A program made the translations under genes and the position numbers. The notes beneath the pieces were generated by a model. That model saw nothing but the letters and a program-made list of their open reading frames with translations. It did not search any database and had not been told where the DNA came from. A stretch of 64,000 nucleotides of DNA from Strongylocentrotus purpuratus (Eukaryota > Echinodermata > Echinoidea > Camarodonta > Strongylocentrotidae), in NCBI RefSeq assembly GCF_000002235.5, contig NW_022145613.1, positions 16,926,883 to 16,990,882 of the forward strand, in the 5' to 3' direction. Below are positions 11,031-21,600 of this stretch, one piece after another. Within the stretch, counting starts at the first letter, position 1. Every line of letters starts with the position of its first letter.

Positions 11031-13163
11031 ACCAGAGGCGGTGTTCCAGGGTGCCCCCACTTCAATTACCCAAAAGTGATCCTTCCCCTTCATAGTGTCC
11101 ATTTCACTTCTGATGAGTGATGACCCTTTGAATTTGAAGTGCCCATTTTCCTTTGTAATAAATGTTCCTTTCTCCTTTAGTTTGAATAAATGCCCCGTTT
11201 CACTAGCTCTAGCTGATGAGTAGGCCTACCCCTATCCAGGTGCGACGATCAGTGCCCTTTTCACCTCTGATATTAAGGGCATGCCCCTTTAACTTTGCTC
11301 AATTCCTTTCTATTGAGTGCCATCTTACTTTCTGACAAGTGCCCATTTCCATTATAATATTAAAGGCACTGGCGTACTGATTTGGGGGCTTGGGGACAGT
11401 TGACCCCCCCCCCCCCCCAATAAAATTCAAACGTGGTTTATTTCTAATTTGATACCAGTGTTGCTGGAATGACATGTTTTTTTTCGGTTTTGTGCTCACT
11501 TTTGCCCATAATGCCAGAGGCGGCACTCCCGGTATGGGAGGGGGCACTCCCCCCCCCCCACTTTTCAGGTACCCACAAAGTGCCCCTTTTGACATAAGAC
11601 AAGTGCCTCTTTTCTTTGTTAATAACTGTCCTTTTCCTCTCTTTTCATATCTGGAGAGTACCCCTTTTCAGGTGCCAAAATATTCCTCTTTTCACCTTTG
11701 ATATTTTTTTACTTTGGCTCTTGCCCCTTTTCCTTTTTGTTAAGTGAACTTTTTCCTTAGTAATAAAAAGAAGTCACTTCCCTTTTTTATATAAGCCCCT
11801 CCCCTTTTTTAAAATGCCCCTTTCAACATCTGATAAATGCCCCTATTAAAATTTGAAAGGTAACTATTTCTTTTCCAACAAAATCCCCATTTCCACTCTC
11901 ACAAGTACCTTTTTCCATCTCTGTTAAGTGTTCCTTTTCAGGTGCAAGAAGTGCCATTTTAATCTCTGATAACTGTCCTTTTCCCTTCTGACAAGTGCCT
12001 ACTTTTCCTTTCTCCATAACATGCACCTCTTATTCAAAGCGACTTAGAGCCCCTTTTCTTAATTTTTCGCTAGAATTCGCTCGCATTTATAGATGTTTTA
12101 GTTAATTAAGTTACTCACAAAAGAAATCTTCAATCTGTCTTCATTAGATTGTGCTTAGTACTCATCAGCTAGGTTTATTTGTGTCTTCTTTATAATATTT
12201 TTTTTTCAACTAGGACCTCACAAATCTTACAATTTTTGCAGACCATCACACCCAACTGCGAAGCATGTTGCTTCGGTAGTATCTTGTACCACGTAAAGAA
12301 AGAAAAACATATTGATATCATCCCTGGTAGTGTAATCACAACCATGCCGATGTATAGGGGTATATACCAATGTCTAAAAATGGTGTTTGTTTTGTAGTGA
12401 TGTTTCCCTTCGTGCCCTTTTTTGTTGGTGCCCCCTCCCCCACCCCCCCCCCCCCCTACTTTGAAAGACACTCCACCGCCCCTGCATTATGCTATTTCTT
12501 GGATCTTGGATTCTTTTCCTCCTAAATACTCCGAAGAAGAGTTTTGACTGGTGGTGATGCAGATTTTGTTCCTCTTTTTACTTTCGATAAGTATCCCGTT
12601 TCCTTTCTAACAAATGCCTTCAGTGATAAGTAATTCCTTTTTCTTTTACCTATTATTCGTCATGACTGTCGCATAAAAAAGTGTGCAGGATGCATATCTA
12701 ATTTCAAAGAATCAGAGCAAATTATGTAGTTAATTGAAATCTATTTTAACCGGCATAATAAAAGGCAGTGGAGACGGGGGAAAAGGACACACATTTCACA
12801 AGAAAGAACTGTGCCCCTTTTAGAAATATACTATTGCTCGTTTTAACGCTTTCATTGATGTCCCTCCTCTAGATAATTCATTTTGAAATAAGAAGTGTTC
12901 CCTTTTTTACATTAAAACGGTTGTCAGTTTAAACTCCCAGAATGCCCAGGTAAACCTTGCCCTTGTTCAAAAGTGTAAAGGTTTAGACAATAAAGGAGTT
13001 TTCCAAATGTCATGATGTTTTATCACCCCCTATCTACCCGAAACTATAGATTTCTCATAGCCTCTCTAACATGTGCCCTTAATTTAAAGCGACTCGGAAA
13101 GCGATTTTTTTTCTTGAATCCCTCCCCCCCCCCCCCCAAAAAAAAAATAAATAAAAAAAATAA

Positions 13164-13239
<76 letters not shown>

Positions 13240-13570
13240 CTCTCTACACGCTCTCGCATAGTAAGCATTATGAAAGGGGTCTCATTCAATCTTTAAAATG
13301 TGAATTTGTATAAAAGATCTAGTCGCTAGCTAGCAATTGATTTTGTTAGACAATCACACACAACTGCAAAATGTGGTGCGGAAGCAATATTTTGCGCCAT
13401 GTAAAGAGAATTCTTGAAGATCATCCGTGATAAAGATGTAAGAGTATGTCTGAAAATTGTACTTTTTTGCTTTAGGTTACCCTTTTTAAGTGCTCCATTT
13501 TTTCAGAAAAGTACCCCCGGCCGTTTTGTTTGTGTCCCCCTCACTTTGAAAGACGCATCGCCGCCCTTAT
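11031..13570 (+). repeat. Decayed TGCCCCTTTT-rich interspersed repeat block
   Basis: About 2.5 kb in which short imperfect units of the type aagtgcccctttt / ctgataagtgcc recur every 30-45 bases, separated by poly-C runs (11404-11418, 11549-11559, 12443-12457, 13124-13137). The reverse-complement motif (aaaaggggcac) recurs at 38280-38950. It is non-coding in all frames and looks like an old, internally repetitive mobile sequence. No named family is recognised. Confidence 0.55.
13168..13238. repeat. (TA)n microsatellite, about 35 units
   Basis: Perfect TA run preceded by A-rich sequence and a poly-C run. The apparent poly-Ile/Tyr frame across it is not a gene. Confidence 0.97.
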
Positions 13571-13832
13571 AACGATTACTATGGGTAATACGAGCTTTCG
13601 TTGAGAGCCCTGTTCTTCCGTTCAAGACCACTTACAATTACCCCCCCCCCCCCCCCTCACATCCGCGCAATCGTGGGGGGGGGGGTCCTTTGTTCATGTG
13701 ATATCGATAGCTGATAATCTGAAGGATCTAGAAGTGAAGCGGAAATCAAAGACATAAACGCCGGAGCTGTTCTCTTTTTTTGGTGCCAGGCATCACATTT
13801 TCGTCTTCATTAATCAAAACTACAAAGAAACC

Positions 13833-13838
13833 ATGCAG
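13833..13838 (+). CDS. PDCL3: PDCL3 coding exon 1 (two codons)
   Basis: ATG CAG followed by gtaagatg. Vertebrate PDCL3 also begins Met-Gln, and exon 2 resumes in phase 0 with Asn-Pro-Asn, so this six-base coding piece fits. The 5' UTR runs upstream from here. Confidence 0.85.
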
Positions 13839-16800
13839 GTAAGATGACATGATATATTTACGTTATTGAATAAGACATATGTTGCTCTTTTTGCTATGAT
13901 TTTAAGGGAACTTTGCGAGAGTTGTGTGAAAGAAGGTACAATACATTACAAGAAAATGCACATTCGGGACTGTAGTGATTGAGTTGAGTACTGTGTGTAC
14001 GCATGCACACAATGAAAAAAGTGGGCGGAGCTGAGCTGAGTCATTACCGTGGATTTCCTTATTTGGTGATAAGGTATCAAAACAGGGTGAATAATTATCT
14101 AAACGAGACAGCCACCTACAGAAAAACTGCAGGAGATATTTGTTGTTGAAATAGCCTGGCAAATGAGCAAGATCTGAATAAAAATGTTTTATTTCAGTTA
14201 AAAAGAAGCGTTACAAACGGGCTTTACACTCGATCATGCCGTGAACGTGTTACTGTTACTAGTGTTGGTGTACTAATTATTTATGTGTGACAAAGATTTC
14301 CATTCCCAATTCAAAATGTTTAAAGATTGAAATGAAAAGCATTAGATCTAGATCTAACCCAATTAGATCTAATGTTATAATTAATCTGTGAAGTAATTGA
14401 AAATGGGAGTATAGTCTATGACTATGTGGCGAGGTTATGTGATAAATAAAACTGAATTATCCAGTCATTCAAAGCTTTTCTTTGTCACTTCCCAATTAGT
14501 TTTTACCAATTGTTATGCAAAGTTTTACCAGCGACCTCTATTGGATTTGAATCATTAATGAATTGAAAATTCTGTGACCTAGTTTTCTGTTTTGAAGTCA
14601 AGAATCTCATGCATTCCAGACGGTGTCCCATTTTACCTCTCTTATAAGTTATACTTTATAGTATTAGTTATACCTGTACAAGTTTATTTGAAATAACCTT
14701 GTACACTGTACCTTTGCTTATTTAATCCTTTACTCCTTTAGATTTTGTGTACTATTAACCAAGATTGTTCCTTACATGAGGAAGGGAATTTCGAGGAAAA
14801 CAATAATTTCAAATTTCATTTTCAATTTCAACTTGGAAACCCCAAATATCTAGCAGAGTAATAAATGAAGAATCCCTGATAAAAATTGTAAACTGGTAAA
14901 TGTAAGTAAAAAGTTCAAACCCGCTTCCATTGATTTTGATGTGTGTGCAGTAGTTTAATTCCTTTTACAGTCCAAAGTAAATGTGGGACTTTCTGGGATT
15001 TCACTTACCTGTAGATCCTACATGTATTTACGCTCCATATTTAGAATCCAAACGAGGACACACAATGGAACGACATCTTGCGAGCCAAGGGTATTATTCC
15101 CGAAAAAGAGGCAACGGTGACAGAGGATCAGATTGAGGGCATGTTAGACCAAGCTATTCAAAAGAAGACAGGAGTAGGAGCACAAGGTAACAATGGTGAT
15201 AATTAATGATGGTACTGGGTCCATTTCACAAAACCTGTCATCCATGACAAATGACAGTCTTTGTTATAAGCTACTGAAATCCTTGCTTCTAGCTGATTGG
15301 TTATCAGCAGATTTGTCACTGATTTTTGTCAGTTGTCATTAAAAAAAGGCTTTGTGAAACGGGTCCCTGGTGACCTGTGAATAATGAGCCCACTGTATCC
15401 TATCCTTTAAGTTGCGGGTAAACTGCATACCCAGTCAGTTTTTTTTAATTTTTCCAGGGGGGGGGGGGGGGGGGGGCACCATAACCATCAGAGATATATT
15501 TTTGAAATTTCTTTTTGTTCATAACATTTTCTCTTTATTATATTCTGCTGCCTCATACAAAAGAATAAGGTGATTAGGGTGGTGGTGATGATGACGTTGA
15601 TTGCAATGATAATCATAATAATGATGATAATGATGATTAATAATGATGATGATAATAATGATAATACTAATAATGATAATAATAATGATAATAAGAATAA
15701 TGATAATGATAATGATAATAATAATCATTATTATTTGAATTATTTATTGTTATTATTACAAGTTTGGCAATTGGTGTTATGAGTGATATACCATACTGCA
15801 ATGTGCATGTACTTTAAATAAAATTTAAAGAAACCACCCCAGTAGGGGAAATTCTCAAACAAAGTCATTTAAAACAGTGAAAGCACACTGATCTCTCGTG
15901 GGTCTTGCTCCAAGGAAATTCCAGCAAGATTTATAAACGAGATTTATCTGCCCGATTGCAAATTTTCGTTCAATTGTTAGTAGTATCGGATGAGTCACTC
16001 TGTCTTATGTGTTTTTTTTTCTTCATAGATAAGGCATTAGAGGACATGACGTTAGATGAACTTGATGAATTAGAAGATGAAGAGGAGGAGAGGATACTTC
16101 AACAGTACAGGTAAGGAAAGAAATCGGGCAATATTAGATTTAAAAATTAAGAGGGATAAGAAGACATTGAAATACAATACTTCGGGATTTGCGATTGATC
16201 CAAATTAATCGCAAGTCCTCTAATCAATCGCAAGTTTTCAATCTCCTATCTGTTATGTACATAGTTGCGATTGATATCAACTCTTTATAAGACGGGGCCA
16301 AGGGCTAATATCATGTTCGGAATACCACCTCTAATACGGAACTGTCATCAATGTTTGTTTATCCAGGCAACAAAGAGTAGCCGAGATCAAGAGGATACAA
16401 GATAAAGCCATCTACGGATCAGTCAAGGACATTTCTGCACAGGATTACGTACAAGAGGTCAACAATGCCGGCGAGGGCGTGTGGGTCGTCTTACATCTCT
16501 ACAAAGCAGGGTGAGTGAGAAGAGATAATAATAATAATAATAGAGAATATTTGTTAAGCACATTATAAATTGAAAATTTCTCCATGCACATTGAAATTAT
16601 GACAAATTTGAATATATAAACAACATAATAAATAACAAAAAAATATTTATGGGAAAGTAAACCAATTCACCTATAATAACACCTATGTAAAACTATTGGA
16701 CATTACATATTACAAGTTCAACAAAGGTGGGATGTACGACACCTTCTCCTGAGATAATCGCCTCGCTGAGACTTTTGTACACAACCAAATTTTTAACTGC

Positions 16801-17924
16801 AACCCTAGACCTAACAATATACCTAACCCGAATCATAAACCTAACTTAAATCCCAATTGTAACCCGAACCCTAGCCAAACACTTTTGAGGAAACATACCC
16901 CGTAGTAATTTTCAGAGCAAATGTCAAATCACCCACAGGTGATGAAGCTTTTAGTGTCGGTGTCACAAAAAAAAAAAAAAAAAATATGATTTCCTCATCA
17001 TTTTAAGTAATGTCCTGACTCTGCGTCCCTACAAAAGCATACTTCTAACCTATCTTTACAACACAAAATATTTCATTAAATGAGCAACTTCAATACATCC
17101 CTAATATACCATTGTTATACAGTGTATCAAGTGCTTTTATAAGATGATAATTTCACTGGTCCCAATTCATTGTACTCTGTCTTTCACTTGAATTTGTATA
17201 TATTGGCATGTACTGTGTATCCCAGTCTTTATATCAGTGTTTATGCTAGGTGTAATTGCAATAAACAGAGTAATAGAATGTGCAATACTTCCAAATGTCT
17301 TCTTTTAGTATTCCTTTGTGTGCACTCATCAATCAACACCTCACGCAGTTGGCCGGCAAGTTCAGGGCTACCAAGTTTCTCCGGAGTATAGCTACGACCT
17401 GTATACCCAACTACCCAGACAAGAACCTGCCTACGATATTTGTTTACAATGAAGGCGAGATGAAAACCCAGTTTGTGGGTCCGCTGGAGTTTGGCGGGAT
17501 GAACCTGACATTAGAAGGTACATCATGTGGTGGTGGACTACAATTAGGGTGATAATGTGAAAGCTGGCCATCAGCGTCACAGCGAGACAGATAAGAGCAC
17601 TCTATAAGAAGCCAGTAGTAGTAATTGCAGTAGTATGATTATTATTTTAAATTTATTTTATTTTTGCCATTAGTCATTTATTATTGGGCACCACAATACA
17701 AAGGAGGTAGGGCTAGCTTAACACTAGTGCAAACTTGGCATCGCAGGGCGATTTTGTAGCATTTCACCTCTCAGAATTGTCATGACTACCTCTTCAGTAA
17801 CTATTTTACACATTCTTATCAAATATATTGAATATTGGTGTTTAAAATATGTATTCAATGCAAATATTCATTCTTTCTCCCTTCCTCTTTTCTCTATGTT
17901 CCTTTTCTGTCTCTCCCCTGTCTT

Positions 17925-17956
<32 letters not shown>

Positions 17957-18278
17957 TCTCTTTCCCTTCTTTCCCCTCTCTCCCTTTTTGGCCCTTCTTT
18001 CTCTCCCACTCCCTCCTCTCCCCCTCTCCCCATTCTGTCTATCTGTCTGTCTGTCTCTTTCCCTTCTCTTCCTTTTTGTCCCTTCTTTATCTCCCCTTGT
18101 CTCCCCCTTTCCATCTTTCCCTTCCTCTCTCATAGAGCTGGAGTGGAAGTTGGCTGAAGCAGGAGCCATGAAGACAGACATGAAGGATCCTCCTAAGCCT
18201 CAAGTCAGGAGCACCCTCAACATCTTCTCGGGGCGTAACCAGAACGTTGACGATTCAGACGACGAAGATGACTACTAA
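13833..18278 (+). CDS. PDCL3: PDCL3 (phosducin-like 3 / PhLP2), complete, six exons
   Basis: Cytosolic phosducin-like cofactor of the chaperonin CCT; vertebrate PDCL3 also binds and stabilises VEGFR2. Exons 13833-13838, 15045-15186, 16029-16110, 16367-16510, 17309-17517 and 18136-18278 join in phase into 726 nt, 241 residues; human PDCL3 has 239. Residues 1-14 ([14 protein letters not shown]) are the family start. The segment [18 protein letters not shown] (about 55-72) is the acidic helix. From about residue 100 a thioredoxin-like fold carries [46 protein letters not shown] and [11 protein letters not shown]. The tail is acidic (DDSDDEDDY). All introns are GT-AG. The first coding exon supplies only Met-Gln, so this start rests on the family N-terminus plus the perfect gtaaga donor. 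PDCL2 is a paralogue possibility; length and motifs favour PDCL3. Confidence 0.95.
13839..15044 (+). other. PDCL3: PDCL3 intron 1
   Basis: The largest PDCL3 intron, AT-rich. No gene or recognisable repeat is seen in it. Confidence 0.6.
15045..15186 (+). CDS. PDCL3: PDCL3 coding exon 2
   Basis: Acceptor atatttag, donor gtaaca, 142 nt ending in phase 1. It encodes the [15 protein letters not shown] start region. Confidence 0.93.
15217..15367. mobile_element. MITE family A, copy 1 (in PDCL3 intron 2)
   Basis: Inverted ends gggtccatttcacaaaacc and, inverted, gggacccgtttcacaaagcc. The interior has inverted tgacaaatgaca / tgtcactga pairs, so the whole can fold on itself. It is highly similar to the copy at 18508-18654, in the same orientation. 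Confidence 0.8.
15580..15735. repeat. (GAT/AAT)n trinucleotide-rich tract
   Basis: Long imperfect GAT/AAT run in PDCL3 intron 2, preceded by a 20-base poly-G (15457-15476). The poly-Ile and poly-Asn frames across it are not genes. Confidence 0.92.
16029..16110 (+). CDS. PDCL3: PDCL3 coding exon 3
   Basis: Acceptor cttcatag, donor gtaagg, 82 nt. It encodes the acidic helix [18 protein letters not shown]. Confidence 0.93.
16180..16299. mobile_element. MITE family B, copy 2 (in PDCL3 intron 3)
   Basis: Carries ttgcgattgatatcaact and tctcctatctgttatgtaca as in the copy at 3986-4124, ending gacggggcc. The left end is less well kept. Confidence 0.65.
16367..16510 (+). CDS. PDCL3: PDCL3 coding exon 4
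   Basis: Acceptor tatccag, donor gtgagt, 144 nt. It encodes the linker and the first strand of the thioredoxin-like fold ([20 protein letters not shown]). Confidence 0.94.
16520..16640. repeat. (AAT)n-headed interspersed repeat fragment
   Basis: Five to six AAT units, then agagaatatttgttaagcac. This resembles the (AAT)n plus tatatagcgct junction at 49037-49090. It may be the end of a retroelement; the family is not identified. Confidence 0.35.
17309..17517 (+). CDS. PDCL3: PDCL3 coding exon 5
   Basis: Acceptor tcttttag, donor gtacat, 209 nt. It encodes [11 protein letters not shown] through GGMNLTLE, the core of the thioredoxin-like domain. Confidence 0.95.
17870..18135 (+). repeat. CT/TCTG pyrimidine tract before PDCL3 exon 6
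   Basis: About 260 bases of almost pure pyrimidine on the plus strand, including (CT)n and (CTGT)n, ending at the exon 6 acceptor. Several overlapping Ser/Leu- or Arg/Glu-rich frames across it are artefacts. Confidence 0.9.
18136..18278 (+). CDS. PDCL3: PDCL3 coding exon 6 and stop
   Basis: Acceptor tctcatag lies at the end of a 260-base pyrimidine tract; 143 nt to the TAA stop. It encodes [12 protein letters not shown] and the acidic C-terminus. Confidence 0.94.
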
Positions 18279-18507
18279 AGACTGCCAATGGAGAGCACAG
18301 TGTCTGCTCGGTACAACTCACAAGCTCATCAAAAACTTCCCTTTTTAATAGTGTCTGCCATGGAAAACTTTACCTCAGATGCACAAATTTTTCTGAAGGA
18401 AATTGCCCAAGAAAATCTAGTGTGAAGTTCTTTGTCCTTTGCAAGTTTTGACGAAACACCCTCAGTTTGTCAGAAGGTTGATGATTCTGACAATTGGGAT
18501 GATTATT

Positions 18508-18654
18508 GGGGGCGTTTCACAAAACTTGTCATCAGTGACAAATGACAGTTTTTGTTATAAGCTACTGAAATCCTTGCTTCTGATTGGTTATCAGCAGATT
18601 TGTCACTGATTTTAGTCATTTGCCATTGAAAAAAGGCTTTGTGAAACGGGTCCC
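18508..18654. mobile_element. MITE family A, copy 2 (PDCL3 3' UTR)
   Basis: Ends gggggcgtttcacaaaac and, inverted, gggacccgtttcacaaagcc. It starts 230 bases after the PDCL3 stop codon, so it is probably transcribed within the 3' UTR. The interior is nearly identical to copy 1 (ctactgaaatccttgcttct). Confidence 0.8.
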
Positions 18655-21600
18655 TGAAGAACTCGCAAGCTTATTTACAGCTTTCCCTTTCACTACATGA
18701 CCTGCAAAATTTAGCTCCAAATACAAATCACTTAAAGGGAATTATATATTACAGTTGGACATGAAGCCGTCATGATCTTCCTCTGCAAATCTTGAATATC
18801 CAGGACATTGGACTTTGGAGACCTCAATTTCTGGTGTTGCTACATTGCCAGATACCATCATGCATCATATACCGGTATAGGAGTGGAGATAGTTTACATC
18901 ATATGTGCAGGAATGGTCCCTGGCTGGAAGGCACCAAGGAGTGTACAGAATGTATAGGATTCTCATGTTTATGCTATACTGATATAAGATCATTTTATTA
19001 AGTGACCCAGCAAATGTTTTTTTTTAATGACAATGTGATAATTATATTATAGCAATTCAATTTGATACGTTTTGACACAAACAAGTGATTTTCTAATGAT
19101 CTTCTCCTGGTGGATCATAAAACCTGTTAGAACTTCTCCTTCTTCAAACATTCTTAAACTTGTCCTCAAATAACTCACACTCTTTTCTTACCGGTATATG
19201 CTTGCAAGCATATAGGTAATTTATCCACAAGGTGTGTTTATACTGTACCCGTGATCTAAAAATATTAAAGATATACCACGTTTGACTTTACGCATATCCA
19301 ATTTTTGTCATGGTGGAAATATTTTACATCACGTGAGCCATCCATGACCATTCCCTGCAGGGGAATTCGTTTACATAGCCTATAAACTATAATATATCAT
19401 ATTTATTACCCATTAATAATGACTTCCCCTTGAAATATCAGTAATTATACTTTCATATGTCCTTTTCATTCCGTATGTATAATGTTAGTTAAAAAATAGA
19501 TGTCCATAGTTCTTTGTTCATGTTTCAGATACACATACATGCATTGGGAGAGAATGGAATACCCTAGAACGCTTGCAAATTCAATAAAAGACATGTATAC
19601 AGTTTACTGTCACAATTTATGCATCACTGACAGTTTTGTGTATTATTGTTGATTCATGTAGATGTGAATATTTCACAAAACATTTGATTTAGTACTCATA
19701 TACAGTACTGCTTTGTTACATGTAGATTGTACTGCAGATAGTGTTTGCTTTCTACGTTGCTCTACATGAAATGATAAGGGAGCAAGAACAATTTGCTGTA
19801 CATGTGATAATTTTTAAAACACAAGAATAATTCTGGGAATGGGTAAGCAGAAAGGGAACCTGTGGTTTACTCCTCTTCCAACTGGGCTTTTGGGTGACCT
19901 CTCTCTCCCTCCTTCCACCCCCATCCCCCCCAAAAAAAATATATAAATAATGATAATAAATAAGTATATAAAATAGTAAAAAAGTATCGAGTCACATTCA
20001 GTGTAATGTGTGCATGGGAGGAGAACAGAAAGGATAATCACATGATACCCTACATTTTTCTTTCTGTGTGTTACTGATTTTGATCACATGCAGGTGTAGA
20101 TTCTATCCTGGTACATTTATTTATTTATTTTATGTTTCAGAAGACTGATGGTTGTTTAGATTGCTATAGATTTCATATCTATAGAATCCATCTCCACATA
20201 CAAGCCATTGCCATTTTCTATTTAAGTTTGACCTGTCCCATGTATAGAACTTGTATGTATGTATGCAAACTAATGGTACTTAGGCTGTTCATGTTTTTTA
20301 TTTATTCATGGGAGCAAAGTAAAACCAAACGTGTAAAATTTCGTAAAGAGTTTGAGAGAAAATGCCCAAGCAGTACCCCCAATGAGCAAAGTAATTTGTT
20401 AAATCTGCATTATCATGAATTTTAATTGGATAATTGTGAATGATACTGATTTCATGTCATTATTTGATATTTTATTGTAAATACAAGCCATTTTCTGAAA
20501 CATTTGAAAATTTCTTTGTCATGTGGTATATTCATTTATTCATTTGTTTATTTAAATTCAGGAATATTGTTACCAGTAGATAATACATGTAGGTCAATGA
20601 GAAAACAATACATCACATAAACACGTCTTTATATTTTTATAGATCGTTTTAATAAAGAAAACATATTCTTGGGAATGTAAACATGGTGTATATATGGAGG
20701 ATAAATATGACATATGACAATTAACAATATATATCGTGAAATAACCTTGAATCATGATAATGACAGAAAATAAATGCTGTCCTCACAAGTCTTCATGACT
20801 TACCTAGTGCACAATACTGGATTTAAGATGTGTTTCTGTGAGTTGTGATGAACGTGATTTCAAGCAAGTGGTTCAAACGCACCTAAATGGTAAACAAGTC
20901 GGAATAACTTAATGCATTGAAAACCAACTCTTGTCGAAAGGGCTCATCCACTTCCCTTGCTGGATATTAATATAACATAAATAGTCTAAAATGCCATTAG
21001 CACAACTCAGGATACCTGAGCTTTAAAAGAGATTATAGAAGTTGGAAAACCATACACATGACGATTAGTTGTAGTAGTACAAAGGAACTTCAATAGCCTT
21101 CACATTTTTTGAAAAGAAATTAGAAGACAGCCATTACCTCCACCCACAAGCTTTCTAAAGCTAGGAATGAAGGGATTGGTCCAAACTCAAAGTCAGCCAT
21201 TTGCTGTCATCTCTTTAACAGAAGCAGCATAAGAAAATATCCCCCTTTTTTAAATATTGATTCATCCCTTAACTACATATTCCTTTGATTTGATTTAATA
21301 TCGTTCTTTGACAATTCTATTCAAGCAAAGTACTAGAGTTCACTTTATAAGAGCACTATAAAAGCGACAATATTGTAATTGTATTTCCACCATAATAATT
21401 TCGCTAACGATACTCTTTTGAACCAATTTTGCAACTTGATTTAATTTTCAAATAACTAACAGTCCATCTATAAATGCAGTTAATCAGTTCATTACAAAAA
21501 TCTTTTAGTTATATACTAGTACTTTTAGTAGCAAATCATCACATAAAGGCATCAGGCATCAGGCATGTCTTATACTGACGTAAGTAGGTCAACCTTTCTG

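Noticed and set aside
15519..15782. Poly-Ile and poly-Asn frames
   Set aside because: Translations of a GAT/AAT repeat.
17835..18278. Frame running from intron 5 into PDCL3 exon 6
   Set aside because: The first 100 codons translate the CT tract; only the part from 18136 is exon.
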